The notes beneath the pieces are model-generated. The model was not told the origin of the DNA. It did no database searches and saw only the letters and a list, made by a program, of their open reading frames with translations. Below are positions 1 through 6,019 of a stretch of DNA of 8,274 nucleotides, in pieces (the first letter of the stretch is position 1; each line of letters starts with the position of its first letter). Position numbers and translations under genes: made by a program. Source of the stretch: Actinomycetota bacterium (GTDB lineage Bacteria > Actinomycetota > Acidimicrobiia > Acidimicrobiales > JACDEA01); assembly GCA_013816725.1 (NCBI GenBank), contig JACDEA010000077.1:1-8274 (forward strand), read 5' to 3'.

Positions 1-285
1 GCCCAGAGCCACGCCACGTTCATCGCCGGGTGCGGTCACGCCGGCGATGGCAACATCCACATGTCGGTGTTCCAGAAGGACGAGGAAGTGCGCCACAAGT
101 TCCTGCGCGGCATGTTCGAGCTAGGGATGTCGCTCGGGGGCGCCATCTCGGGCGAGCACGGCATCGGCCGGGCCAAGAAGAAGTACTTCCTCGAACTCGA
201 GGACCCGGTCAAGGTCGACCTCATGCGGCGCATCAAAGTGGCGTTTGATGCCAACAACATTCTCAACCCGGGGGTCTTGTTCTGA
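1..285 (+). CDS. FAD-linked 2-hydroxyacid oxidase (GlcD/D-lactate dehydrogenase type), C-terminal part
   Basis: The gene enters from the left edge in frame 1 and ends at TGA 283-285; 94 C-terminal residues are visible. They carry the signatures of the FAD-oxidase C-terminal domain: GHAGDGNIH at visible residues 12-20, SGEHGIG at 50-56 and a terminal NPG at 89-91. Family members (glycolate oxidase subunit GlcD, D-lactate and D-2-hydroxyglutarate dehydrogenases) bind FAD through an N-terminal PCMH domain, not visible here, and oxidise a 2-hydroxyacid to a 2-oxoacid. The substrate cannot be decided from this fragment. The stop overlaps the next ATG by one base, which suggests translational coupling with the IlvX-like gene. 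The family call is firm; the exact enzyme is open. Confidence 0.9.
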   Translation, partial: AQSHATFIAGCGHAGDGNIHMSVFQKDEEVRHKFLRGMFELGMSLGGAISGEHGIGRAKKKYFLELEDPVKVDLMRRIKVAFDANNILNPGVLF

Positions 286-1814
286 TGAACGGTGCCCAGG
301 CGCTCATCCGCACGCTGGCCGACGCCGGGGTGACGGTGTGCTTCACCAACCCCGGCACGTCCGAGATGCACTTCGTGGCCGCCCTCGACACCGTCGCCGA
401 GATGCGTGCGGTGCTCGGGCTGTTCGAGGGCGTGGTCACGGGCGCGGCCGACGGCTACGGCCGCATGGCGGAGCGTCCCGCGGCCACGCTCCTGCACCTC
501 GGGCCCGGCTTGGGCAATGGGTTGGCCAACCTCCATAACGCGCGCCGGGCCCGCACGCCGATGGTGAACATCGTCGGCGACCACGCGACGCACCACAAGC
601 AGTACGACGCACCACTGGAGTCAGACATCGACGCCGTCGCCGGCACCGTTTCGCGCTGGGTCCGCCGGTCGATGTCCGCTGACGCCGTCGCGCCCGATGC
701 GCTCGACGCGGTTGCCGCGGCGATGGGACCCCCTGGCGAAGTCGCCACCTTGATCCTCCCGGCCGACGCGTCGTGGGGCGAGGTGAACGCTTCTGTGCAG
801 ATCCGCGACGCGTCACGCGTCGCGGATCGGCACAGAGCGGTCGAGGGCGACGTCGATCGGGTCATCAAGGCGCTGGCGTCGGACGAGCCGGTGGCACTGC
901 TGTTGGGCGGGCGGGCGGTTCGCGAAGACGGGCTGCGCGCAGCCAGCCGCATCGCCGTCGCCATCGGGGCGAAGCTGTTGTGCGAGACGTTCCCGGCCCG
1001 CCTGGAGCGGGGCGCCGGGCTGCCTGCGATCGAGCGCCTCGGGTACCTCGCCGAGTTCGCGCAGATGCAGCTGGCGGGTGTGCGCCACCTCGTGCTCGTC
1101 GACGCGAAGGCGCCGGTGTCGTTCTTCGCCTATCCCGACAAGCCGAGCTACCTGGTGCCCGACGACTGCGAGGTCCACGAGATCGGTGACCTCGAAGCGC
1201 TGGCCGACCTCGTCGCCGGTGACCACCGCCCGATCCTCCAGGCCGCGACCCGTCCCGAGCGGCCGACGGGGCCCCTCAGCGGAGAAGCGGTCGCCGACGC
1301 CCTCGGCGCGCTACTGCCCGAAGGCGCCGTTGTCGTCGACGAAGCCAACACCAGCGGGTTGTGGGTGTCGGGCGCAACTGCGGGCGGGCCCGCCCATGAC
1401 TGGCTCACGCTCACCGGCGGCGCGATCGGGCAGGGTCTGCCGCTCGCGACCGGCGCCGCCGTGGCTTGCCCCGATCGACCGGTGATCTCACTCGAGGCCG
1501 ACGGGAGCGCCATGTACACGCTGCAGGCGCTGTGGACCCAGGCCCGCGAGGGCCTCGACGTCACCACGGTCATCTTCAACAACCGGTCGTACGCCATCTT
1601 GAACATGGAGTTGGCTCGCGTCGGGGTGGAGGCCGCCGGCCCAAAGGCTCGATCGATGCTCGACATCTCGAAGCCCAACATCGACTTCGCATCGCTGGCC
1701 CGCGGCATGGGAGTCGAGGCCGCGACGGTCACCGACGCCGAGGGCTTCAGCGTGGCGCTCGCCGCCGCGCTGGCCGAACCCGGCCCCCACCTCATCGACG
1801 CCGTCCTGCAATAG
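285..1814 (+). CDS. ilvX: IlvX-like ThDP-dependent enzyme (acetolactate synthase large-subunit family)
   Basis: A 509-residue protein with the three-domain layout of ThDP-dependent decarboxylases and carboligases. The N-terminal Pyr domain (about 1-165) holds the catalytic glutamate E48 in FEGVVTGAADGYGR and the LHLGPGLGNGLANLHNARRA segment. The middle domain covers about 190-320. The C-terminal PP domain holds the Mg/ThDP motif as EADGS (404-408) with NN at 432-433, so Ala replaces the usual first Gly of GDG. It closely resembles, from memory, mycobacterial IlvX proteins, which are called acetolactate synthases but are shorter than true IlvB and of unproven reaction. Decarboxylation of a 2-oxoacid or acyloin formation is possible. 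The ATG overlaps the upstream TGA, and the oxidase before it could supply a 2-oxoacid. Codons 170-184, in the Pyr-middle linker, form a near-perfect inverted repeat. Confidence 0.88.
   Translation: MNGAQALIRTLADAGVTVCFTNPGTSEMHFVAALDTVAEMRAVLGLFEGVVTGAADGYGRMAERPAATLLHLGPGLGNGLANLHNARRARTPMVNIVGDHATHHKQYDAPLESDIDAVAGTVSRWVRRSMSADAVAPDALDAVAAAMGPPGEVATLILPADASWGEVNASVQIRDASRVADRHRAVEGDVDRVIKALASDEPVALLLGGRAVREDGLRAASRIAVAIGAKLLCETFPARLERGAGLPAIERLGYLAEFAQMQLAGVRHLVLVDAKAPVSFFAYPDKPSYLVPDDCEVHEIGDLEALADLVAGDHRPILQAATRPERPTGPLSGEAVADALGALLPEGAVVVDEANTSGLWVSGATAGGPAHDWLTLTGGAIGQGLPLATGAAVACPDRPVISLEADGSAMYTLQALWTQAREGLDVTTVIFNNRSYAILNMELARVGVEAAGPKARSMLDISKPNIDFASLARGMGVEAATVTDAEGFSVALAAALAEPGPHLIDAVLQ
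792..836. repeat. Near-perfect 45-nt inverted repeat inside the IlvX-like gene
   Basis: The left arm 792-812 pairs with 816-836 around a 3-nt centre (TCA, 813-815). Of 21 positions, 20 are Watson-Crick; the one mismatch is A799/G829. The 13 pairs next to the centre are uninterrupted (800-812 with 816-828), then 7 more follow. The element starts on a codon boundary and fills exactly 15 codons, S170 to R184, in the linker between the Pyr and middle domains. There is no T-run on either side, so it is not a classical intrinsic terminator. It could be a coding palindromic element, a protein-binding dyad or an mRNA hairpin. Confidence 0.85.
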
Positions 1815-1862
1815 TCAGTCCAGGGCCCGTCCGCGCGCCGGCCGCTGTCTGACTCCCACCCC

Positions 1863-1868
1863 AAGGAG
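1863..1868 (+). promoter_or_regulatory. Shine-Dalgarno AAGGAG for the SDR gene
   Basis: AAGGAG lies 4 nt before the ATG at 1873. It is the clearest ribosome binding site in the window and fixes the SDR start. Together with the 58-nt gap from the IlvX-like stop it suggests a co-transcribed gene with independent translation initiation. Confidence 0.75.
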
Positions 1869-1872
1869 ACGC

Positions 1873-2658
1873 ATGAAGCTCGACGGTAAGAGGGTGCTCA
1901 TCACTGGCGCATCACGGGGGATCGGCGAGCAACTGGCGATCGCCTTCGCGGGCGCCGGCGCACGTGTGGCGCTGGCGGCGCGCACTGAGGCGGCGCTCAA
2001 GGAGTTGGCCGGCCGCCTCGGCGGAACCGCCCACGTGGTCGACCTGGCCGAGTCCGATCAGGTCGCCGGCCTCCTGGAACGCGTGGAGAGCGACGGCGGG
2101 CCGGTCGACGTGCTGGTAAACAACGCCGCCCTCGACTACGCGGGTCCGTTTGCCGCACTCACGCTCGAGTCGCTGACCCGACAGATCCAGGTGAACCTCG
2201 TCGCGCCGATGGAGTTGTCGCGTCAGGCTATTCCGCGCATGATCAGCCGAGGCGGCGGCCACGTTGTCAACGTGTCGTCCCTCGCCGGCACCAACGCGGT
2301 GCCCGGCGTCGTCACCTACTCGGCCTCAAAGGCGGGCCTCAGCCATTTCACCGCGCTGCTCCGGGCCGAATACAAGGGCAAGCCCATTCGGACGACGCTC
2401 GTGGAGCTGGGCCCGGTGAAGACCGAGATGATGCAGCACCTCTACGACTACGACGCCAGTGACCGCGCCGTGGCGCGCATCCGTCATCTCGGGCTCATCA
2501 AGGAGGTGACGGCGGAACACGTTGCTCGCAACGTCGTCCACGCCGTCGAGAACGACCGTCGCCACGTGAGGATGCCGAAGCGGGGCGTCCTCTACCCGCT
2601 GCTGGTCGAGGCGCCACGCCGCATCACCGAGTGGATGCTCCTCGGCGTGCGCGCGTAG
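1873..2658 (+). CDS. Classical short-chain dehydrogenase/reductase (SDR)
   Basis: A 261-residue NAD(P)-dependent oxidoreductase with a Rossmann fold. The cofactor motif TGASRGIG is at 11-18, NNAA at 83-86, N108 is the structural or catalytic Asn, S136 the catalytic Ser and Y149-x3-K153 the active-site pair; S136 and Y149 are 13 apart, as usual. R15 and R37 after the second strand suggest a preference for NADP(H). The PG motif after the active site is LGPVKT (179-184) rather than PGxVxT. Length is normal for classical SDRs. The C-terminal region with YPLLVEAPRR and the last 20 residues resembles lipid- or steroid-type SDRs only loosely. It follows the IlvX-like gene in the same direction and could reduce an aldehyde or ketone made there; the substrate is unknown. 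Confidence 0.9.
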   Translation: MKLDGKRVLITGASRGIGEQLAIAFAGAGARVALAARTEAALKELAGRLGGTAHVVDLAESDQVAGLLERVESDGGPVDVLVNNAALDYAGPFAALTLESLTRQIQVNLVAPMELSRQAIPRMISRGGGHVVNVSSLAGTNAVPGVVTYSASKAGLSHFTALLRAEYKGKPIRTTLVELGPVKTEMMQHLYDYDASDRAVARIRHLGLIKEVTAEHVARNVVHAVENDRRHVRMPKRGVLYPLLVEAPRRITEWMLLGVRA

Positions 2659-2721
2659 CGCCGTGGTTCGACGGGTCCGCACGAACTCGTGACCGTCCGC
2701 CAACTTGCGGAGTGACGCCGG

Positions 2722-2727
2722 TATTTT
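2722..2727 (+). promoter_or_regulatory. Candidate -10 element (TATTTT) of a leaderless start
   Basis: TATTTT stands out in GC-rich sequence in the 75-nt gap between the SDR and hydrolase genes. It ends 6 nt before the ATG at 2734, so transcription would begin at or next to the start codon. No Shine-Dalgarno is seen before that ATG and no good -35 is visible. Two small inverted repeats lie just upstream: CACGA/TCGTG at 2680-2691 and TCCGC/GCGGA at 2696-2711. This would give the hydrolase a promoter separate from the upstream operon. Confidence 0.4.
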
Positions 2728-2733
2728 CGGGCG

Positions 2734-3666
2734 ATGGCCGAGCAACGCATCCGCATGGTCGAGGGCAACGCGCAGATAGGCGGGCGAGTGTGGCGATACG
2801 CCGCATCCGACAACGACGCCGGAGTGTGGGTGCTCAATGTGCACGGGTTCCTGGCCGGCGGCGGCGTGTACTGGCGGGAGAGCACGCGGCTGGCCCACTC
2901 GCTCGGCGTGCGCGTGCTGAACCCGAGCCTTCCCGGCTTCGGCGGAACACCGGCATTCACGTGGGAGGAGACGCAGATCGGCAACTACGCCACCGGTCTC
3001 GTCAAGTTGCTCGACGCCCTCGAGATTCCCGCGGCGCTCGTGCTCGGCCACTCGATGGGTGGCGCGGTGGCCATGCAGATGGCCGCCGATCACCCCGACC
3101 GGGTGTTGGGTGTCGTCTACCGCGACGGCGTGTCCACCCCCTCGTGGAAGGACCGCCGCGGCCCGTTCACGATGTTGTTTCGGCCGTTCTTCCCCGATCT
3201 CGGCCAGGGCCTCGACATCATCTCGTCGCTGGTCGTCGACGTTACCGGCGACCTGGCCCGCACCCAACTCCGCAGCTTCTTGTCGACGGCGTCGCCCGAC
3301 CTACGCCTGAACGCCCGGGCGCTGCGCGGCACCGCACCCATGGGCGCCATGCTCCTCGCCTGTGACTTCACGAACGCGGTGCGCGTCGTGGCCGACCGGG
3401 GCGACATCCCGGTGCTTCCGGTATGGGGCCGGCTCGATTGGGGCATTCCCGCACGCACGGCGGCGGAGTTCTCGGCCATCGTGGGCGAGCCGGTGCAGTG
3501 GGTGTGGGGTGGTCACTGCTGGATGCTCGCCCGGCCCAACGCGCAGAGCGACATCTTGTTGAAGGGCGACACCGGTCGCCACTTCCTTCGCCGAGCCAGC
3601 AGCCGGGCCGTGGCGGCCGGCCTGGCGCCGATTCTCGGGCCCGTCGCTACCGAATCCGCCGCCTGA
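2734..3666 (+). CDS. Alpha/beta-fold hydrolase
   Basis: A 310-residue protein with a complete alpha/beta-hydrolase catalytic set: oxyanion-loop HG at 37-38 (NVHGF), nucleophile elbow GHSMGG at 105-110 with S107, probable acid D235 in WGRLDWGIP and catalytic H261 in WGGHCWML. A cap or lid region lies around 135-215. No signal peptide or membrane segment is seen, so it is probably cytoplasmic. Possible roles include esterase, lipase-like, C-C bond or epoxide/haloalkane hydrolase chemistry; the motifs do not decide. It lies 75 nt after the SDR in the same direction and may belong to the same degradative or lipid function. The start has no Shine-Dalgarno but a -10-like hexamer 6 nt upstream. Confidence 0.88.
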   Translation: MAEQRIRMVEGNAQIGGRVWRYAASDNDAGVWVLNVHGFLAGGGVYWRESTRLAHSLGVRVLNPSLPGFGGTPAFTWEETQIGNYATGLVKLLDALEIPAALVLGHSMGGAVAMQMAADHPDRVLGVVYRDGVSTPSWKDRRGPFTMLFRPFFPDLGQGLDIISSLVVDVTGDLARTQLRSFLSTASPDLRLNARALRGTAPMGAMLLACDFTNAVRVVADRGDIPVLPVWGRLDWGIPARTAAEFSAIVGEPVQWVWGGHCWMLARPNAQSDILLKGDTGRHFLRRASSRAVAAGLAPILGPVATESAA

Positions 3667-3687
3667 GGAAATCGAGAATCGCGGCGG
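3656..3687. terminator. Possible bidirectional hairpin between convergent genes
   Basis: CCGCCGC (3656-3662) pairs with GCGGCGG (3681-3687) across an 18-nt loop. It spans the hydrolase stop and sits just past the end of the convergent DUF2188 gene (stop at 3698-3700 on the minus strand). No T-run follows on either strand and the loop is long, so this is a weak terminator candidate chosen mostly for its position. Confidence 0.25.
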
Positions 3688-3697
3688 TCAGCTCCGC

Positions 3698-3934
3698 CTA
3701 CCCAGGAACGTTACGCGGGTCGTCCCCGTAGGTGAACTCTTCTTCGATGAGACCGTCCTTCTTGTGGATGATGATCTGCGAAGGCTCGGTCTGCTTGGCC
3801 CGTTCGCGGGCGAGCTCGATGGCCCGCTCCTTCGTGTCGACGACGGCCTCTTGGTCGAACTCGCCGGCGCCCTCACCCTTGACCTGCCAGCCGTTGTGGA
3901 AAGGCGTCACATGAAATCGTGCTCTGTCTGACAT
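3698..3934 (-). CDS. DUF2188 family small protein
   Basis: A 78-residue protein beginning MSDRARFHVTPFHNGWQVK and ending GDDPRNVPG. The pattern H-V-x-P...GWxVK, then a helix rich in A/E/R (about 33-50), then SQIIIHKKDGLIEEEFTYG matches the DUF2188 family, small proteins of unknown function. No catalytic motif, cysteine or membrane segment is visible. An open frame continues upstream to 4171, but it would run through the divergent nitroreductase gene and the extra residues do not look like a protein, so the ATG at 3934 is chosen. That ATG is 7 nt after a TATACC hexamer within a palindrome shared with the divergent gene. Role unknown. Confidence 0.82.
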   Translation of the reverse strand: MSDRARFHVTPFHNGWQVKGEGAGEFDQEAVVDTKERAIELARERAKQTEPSQIIIHKKDGLIEEEFTYGDDPRNVPG

Positions 3935-3955
3935 GAACGTGGGTATACCCGGGTT
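3935..3955. promoter_or_regulatory. Palindromic divergent promoter/operator
   Basis: The whole gap between the DUF2188 and nitroreductase starts is 21 bp. It contains the perfect 10-bp palindrome GGGTATACCC (3941-3950), extended by AAC (3936-3938) and GTT (3953-3955) to a 20-bp dyad with two mismatched pairs. Each strand reads TATACC, ending 6 nt before the GTG at 3956 on plus and 7 nt before the ATG at 3934 on minus, the spacing of leaderless -10 elements. The last -10 base is C rather than the preferred T. An operator is an alternative reading. Confidence 0.5.
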
Positions 3956-4372
3956 GTGGCAGACATGAACGACTTCAACCAGCAGATCATCGAGGAGTTC
4001 CGGGCCAACGGCGGCAAAGTCGGGGGCGGATTCGAAGGTGCGCCGATGCTCCTGCTCCACAGCACGGGCGCCAAGACCGGTCAGGAACGGGTCAACCCGC
4101 TCGTGTACCAGCCCGACGGCGACCGCTACGTGATCTTCGCATCCAAGGCCGGCGCGCCGACCCACCCGCACTGGTACCTAAACCTGCGCGCCAACCTCGA
4201 GGCGAAGATCGAGGTGGGAGGCGACACCAAGACCGTGAGAGCACGCGTCGCCGAAGGTGACGAGCGCGAACGGCTGTGGTCGAAGCAGAAGGAGCAGATG
4301 CCGGGCTTCGCCGAGTACGAGCAGACCGCGGCCGGGCGCATCATCCCGGTGGTGATCCTCGAAGCGGTTTAA
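3956..4372 (+). CDS. Nitroreductase family deazaflavin (F420)-dependent oxidoreductase, Ddn-like
   Basis: A 138-residue single-domain protein with the split beta-barrel signature of the F420H2-dependent FDOR-A/DUF385 family. LLLHSTGAKTGQERVNPLVY (about 32-51) is the family's cofactor-binding K-T-G...R-x-x-PL element, followed by HPHWYLNLRANLEAKIEVG and a C-terminal AEYEQTAAGRIIPVVIL. Characterised relatives such as mycobacterial Ddn reduce quinones, enones or nitroimidazoles with F420H2. The natural substrate here is unknown, and F420 use is inferred from the family. The GTG at 3956 is chosen because it sits 6 nt after a TATACC hexamer; ATG at 3965 is the alternative. No Shine-Dalgarno is seen. 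Divergently transcribed from DUF2188 across a 21-bp palindrome. Confidence 0.88.
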   Translation: MADMNDFNQQIIEEFRANGGKVGGGFEGAPMLLLHSTGAKTGQERVNPLVYQPDGDRYVIFASKAGAPTHPHWYLNLRANLEAKIEVGGDTKTVRARVAEGDERERLWSKQKEQMPGFAEYEQTAAGRIIPVVILEAV

Positions 4373-4700
4373 CCGTTGCGCGTCGGCGCTCGATCCGCAC
4401 TCCTTGGTGTACAAGTTGGAAAGACGCTTGCCCGCGGCGTCGGCTTTCGTCCCGGCGGTGTCGAGGCCCCGCGTCATGTCCTCAGAGCGACGGAAGGCAG
4501 GAAGTGGGCGTCGTGCCGCTGATGTGGGCTGGCCCGGCGAGTTCGTGCGGAGCTGGGCAACCCGTTGGCGTCGTCGTAGGGACTCGTGCGAAGAACTTGC
4601 TTGGCAGCCCGGATGCGTCCAGACCAGTCGCGAACGACGCGAGCCATCCCGGATGATCTCATGCGGACCACACGAGATCGGGACGTCCCGGATGTGTGAC
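4373..4700. other. Stretch of 328 nt without a convincing gene
   Basis: It lies between the nitroreductase stop and the end of the convergent RelE-type toxin gene. Open frames cross it on both strands but have biased, low-complexity compositions (R/S/A-rich) and overlap neighbouring genes in antisense, so none is called. It holds a three-fold CCCGGATG repeat and a 12-bp palindrome near its right end. No tRNA, terminator with a T-run or recognisable gene remnant is seen. Confidence 0.6.
4608..4694. repeat. Three CCCGGATG direct repeats, the last fused to a 12-bp palindrome
   Basis: Copies lie at 4608-4615, 4648-4655 and 4687-4694, with starts 40 and 39 nt apart, close to four helical turns. 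The third overlaps the perfect palindrome CGGGACGTCCCG (4679-4690), just past the toxin gene's 3' end. The units are short, so chance cannot be excluded. Confidence 0.4.
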
Positions 4701-4982
4701 TTACCGCTGGCGGCGGCGGTACACGTCGGAGCGATGCTCGATGGTGACCACGGTGACGACCCGCTCGTCGTCGTCGACCGAGTAGACCGCTCGGTAGTCA
4801 CCGCGTCGCGCCGCATGAAGCCCCTCAAGCCCGAGACGAAGCGGTGCACCGGTCCGTCGAGGGTTCTCGGCTACCTGTGAGTAGACGAACTCGACCGCTG
4901 CCGTCGCGACCTTCTCGGGAAGTTTGGTCAGGTCACGCCGCGCCGTGGGTGACCAAGCGACTTCGTAGAGTCCCGGCGTCAA
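4701..4982 (-). CDS. RelE/ParE-family type II toxin
   Basis: A 93-residue RelE-superfamily protein. It shows the N-terminal YEVAWSPTARRDLTKLP, a central PLRLGLEGLHAARRGDYRAVYSVDDD and the C-terminal VVTIEHRSDVYRR, i.e. basic residues R60, R64, H83 and R84 with Y88, as in ribosome-dependent mRNA endonucleases of the RelE/YoeB type. ParE-type gyrase poisons share the fold, so the target is not certain. The only start that keeps the fold intact is TTG at 4982; its TTGA overlaps the antitoxin stop by 4 nt, so toxin translation is probably coupled to and limited by antitoxin translation. It is the second gene of a minus-strand operon. Confidence 0.88.
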   Translation of the reverse strand: MTPGLYEVAWSPTARRDLTKLPEKVATAAVEFVYSQVAENPRRTGAPLRLGLEGLHAARRGDYRAVYSVDDDERVVTVVTIEHRSDVYRRRQR

Positions 4983-5263
4983 CGCTTGCGGACTAGGGCT
5001 AGGGCCTCGTCCTTGGTGAGGGTCCGTGCTTTGCCGGCTGCGATCTCGCTCATCGCCTTCTGAATCTTGCCTACGAGGGTGTGATCGCCGAGCACCTCAA
5101 GAGTCTCCTCGAGCGACTCGAGGTCCTCGACGCTCACGACCACGGCAGCGGGACGTCCGTGTTTCGTGATGACGACCCGGCCGTGCTCTCGCTCGAGGCG
5201 CTCGACGACCTCGGAGAGTCTGTTCTTCACGTCTGCCAACGGGAGCTGTTCGGCAAACGACAT
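4979..5263 (-). CDS. Phd/YefM-family antitoxin
   Basis: A 94-residue antitoxin beginning MSFAEQLPLADVKNRLSEVV, with VVITKHGRPAAVVVSVEDLESL in the middle: the Phd/YefM DNA-binding fold, followed by a charged C-terminal segment (about 60-94) expected to wrap the toxin. Members bind and neutralise the cognate toxin and repress their own operon. The start at 5263 is preferred over the in-frame ATG at 5269 because TATACT at 5276-5271 would place the transcript start at about 5263; the longer form adds only two residues. The frame stays open to 5419, but those residues are not antitoxin-like. It precedes the RelE-type gene with a 4-nt overlap. Confidence 0.88.
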   Translation of the reverse strand: MSFAEQLPLADVKNRLSEVVERLEREHGRVVITKHGRPAAVVVSVEDLESLEETLEVLGDHTLVGKIQKAMSEIAAGKARTLTKDEALALVRKR

Positions 5264-5270
5264 AGCCATA

Positions 5271-5300
5271 AGTATAGCCAGAAGCTGGCTTGGCCGACAG
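5271..5300 (-). promoter_or_regulatory. Toxin-antitoxin operon promoter with overlapping inverted repeat
   Basis: On the minus strand a -10 TATACT (5276-5271) is 7 nt before ATG 5263. A partial -35, CTGTCG (5300-5295), stands 18 nt upstream. The inverted repeat AGCCAG-AAG-CTGGCT (5276-5290) is perfect and touches the -10, so a bound repressor there would block RNA polymerase. This fits autoregulation by the antitoxin complex. Confidence 0.5.
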
Positions 5301-5305
5301 ACGAA

Positions 5306-5321
5306 CCGCGCAACTGCGCGG
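5306..5321. promoter_or_regulatory. Second palindrome upstream of the toxin-antitoxin promoter
   Basis: CCGCGCA-AC-TGCGCGG is a perfect 7-bp inverted repeat with a 2-nt centre, just upstream of the presumed -35. Its sequence differs from the repeat at the -10, so it may bind a different protein or be incidental in GC-rich DNA. Confidence 0.4.
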
Positions 5322-5464
5322 ATCGGCTCGCGGGTGTGCTCGAAAACGCCACATAGCGCGCCACGTTTCCGGCGATCCGGGCACGGCCCCTTCCGTCGGC
5401 CGGGCGACTTGCAACACATGCCGGAAAAGCTCGGTCCCGCGCACTCGCGCGTGACACCCTCGCG

Positions 5465-5959
5465 GTGTCCGTAGTTCCGATCACGACCGAACGACTCCGG
5501 ATCCGCCCGTTGACCGAAGAGGACCTAGCGCCCGTGTTCGCGGTCCTTGGCGACAGCGTGACAACGGCGAAGGTTTCCTGGGGCCAGCCGAACCTCGACA
5601 CGTGCCGCGAGTGGCTCGGGCGCCGAATCGAAAACGAAGCGGGACTCGGGTACAGCTTCTGGGGAGTTGAACGCCTCGACCGCATCGGGTTGGTCGTCGG
5701 CCTGTGTGGCTACTTTCCCCACGACAACGAGCTGGAGCTCGGCTACGTGATCAGAGCTGACTACTGGGGTCACGGCTACGCGACTGAGGCAGCCCGGGCG
5801 GTCCTAGGAGCTTCACGGCTACTGGGCCAAGACGTCTACGCGACCATCCGTTCGACGAATGCTGCGTCGCTGGGCGTCGCGCGGAAGATCGGCCTTGTCG
5901 GGCACGGGGAGACTACTGAAGACGAACGCGGAGGGTTGCTCGTCTTTCGGCGGCCTTAG
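5465..5959 (+). CDS. GNAT-family N-acetyltransferase (RimJ/RimL-like)
   Basis: A 164-residue acetyl-CoA-dependent acyltransferase. The N-terminus PITTERLRIRPLTEEDL is typical of RimJ/RimL-like members. ELGYVIRADYWGHGYATEA (90-108) is the beta-4/motif A region with WGHGYATEA as the pyrophosphate loop, and N132 with ARKIGL (139-144) forms motif B. Known relatives acetylate protein N-termini, antibiotics or small amines; the acceptor here cannot be read. The start is GTG at 5465 with no evident Shine-Dalgarno. It is divergent from the toxin-antitoxin operon across about 200 nt and convergent with the small membrane protein gene 60 nt downstream. It is probably a single-gene unit. Confidence 0.87.
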   Translation: MSVVPITTERLRIRPLTEEDLAPVFAVLGDSVTTAKVSWGQPNLDTCREWLGRRIENEAGLGYSFWGVERLDRIGLVVGLCGYFPHDNELELGYVIRADYWGHGYATEAARAVLGASRLLGQDVYATIRSTNAASLGVARKIGLVGHGETTEDERGGLLVFRRP

Positions 5960-6019
5960 GTGACGACGGGCTTGAGCGGATGTCTCGCCGCGACGCGAGA
6001 ACGGCACATCGCGCGATGG

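Noticed and set aside
1813..1854. AGTCAG/CTGACT inverted repeat between the IlvX-like and SDR genes
   Set aside because: Only 6 bp with a 30-nt loop and no T-run; too weak to call a terminator or attenuator.
2326..3267. Minus-strand open frame of 313 residues
   Set aside because: It is antisense to the SDR and hydrolase genes, both of which have complete catalytic motifs; its His/Arg/Ala-rich composition is typical of high-GC shadows.
3935..4171. N-terminal extension of the DUF2188 gene to 4171
   Set aside because: It would overlap the divergent nitroreductase gene and remove the 21-bp palindromic gap; the family start fits MSDRARFHV at 3934.
4178..4849. Minus-strand open frame of about 220 residues across the nitroreductase gene, the gap and the toxin gene
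   Set aside because: It is antisense to two well-supported genes and its composition follows their codon bias; only about 4390-4480 looks slightly protein-like and no motif is recognised.
4404..4880. Plus-strand open frame of about 158 residues covering the gene-free stretch
   Set aside because: Arginine- and serine-rich with no motif, and its 3' part is antisense to the RelE-type toxin gene.
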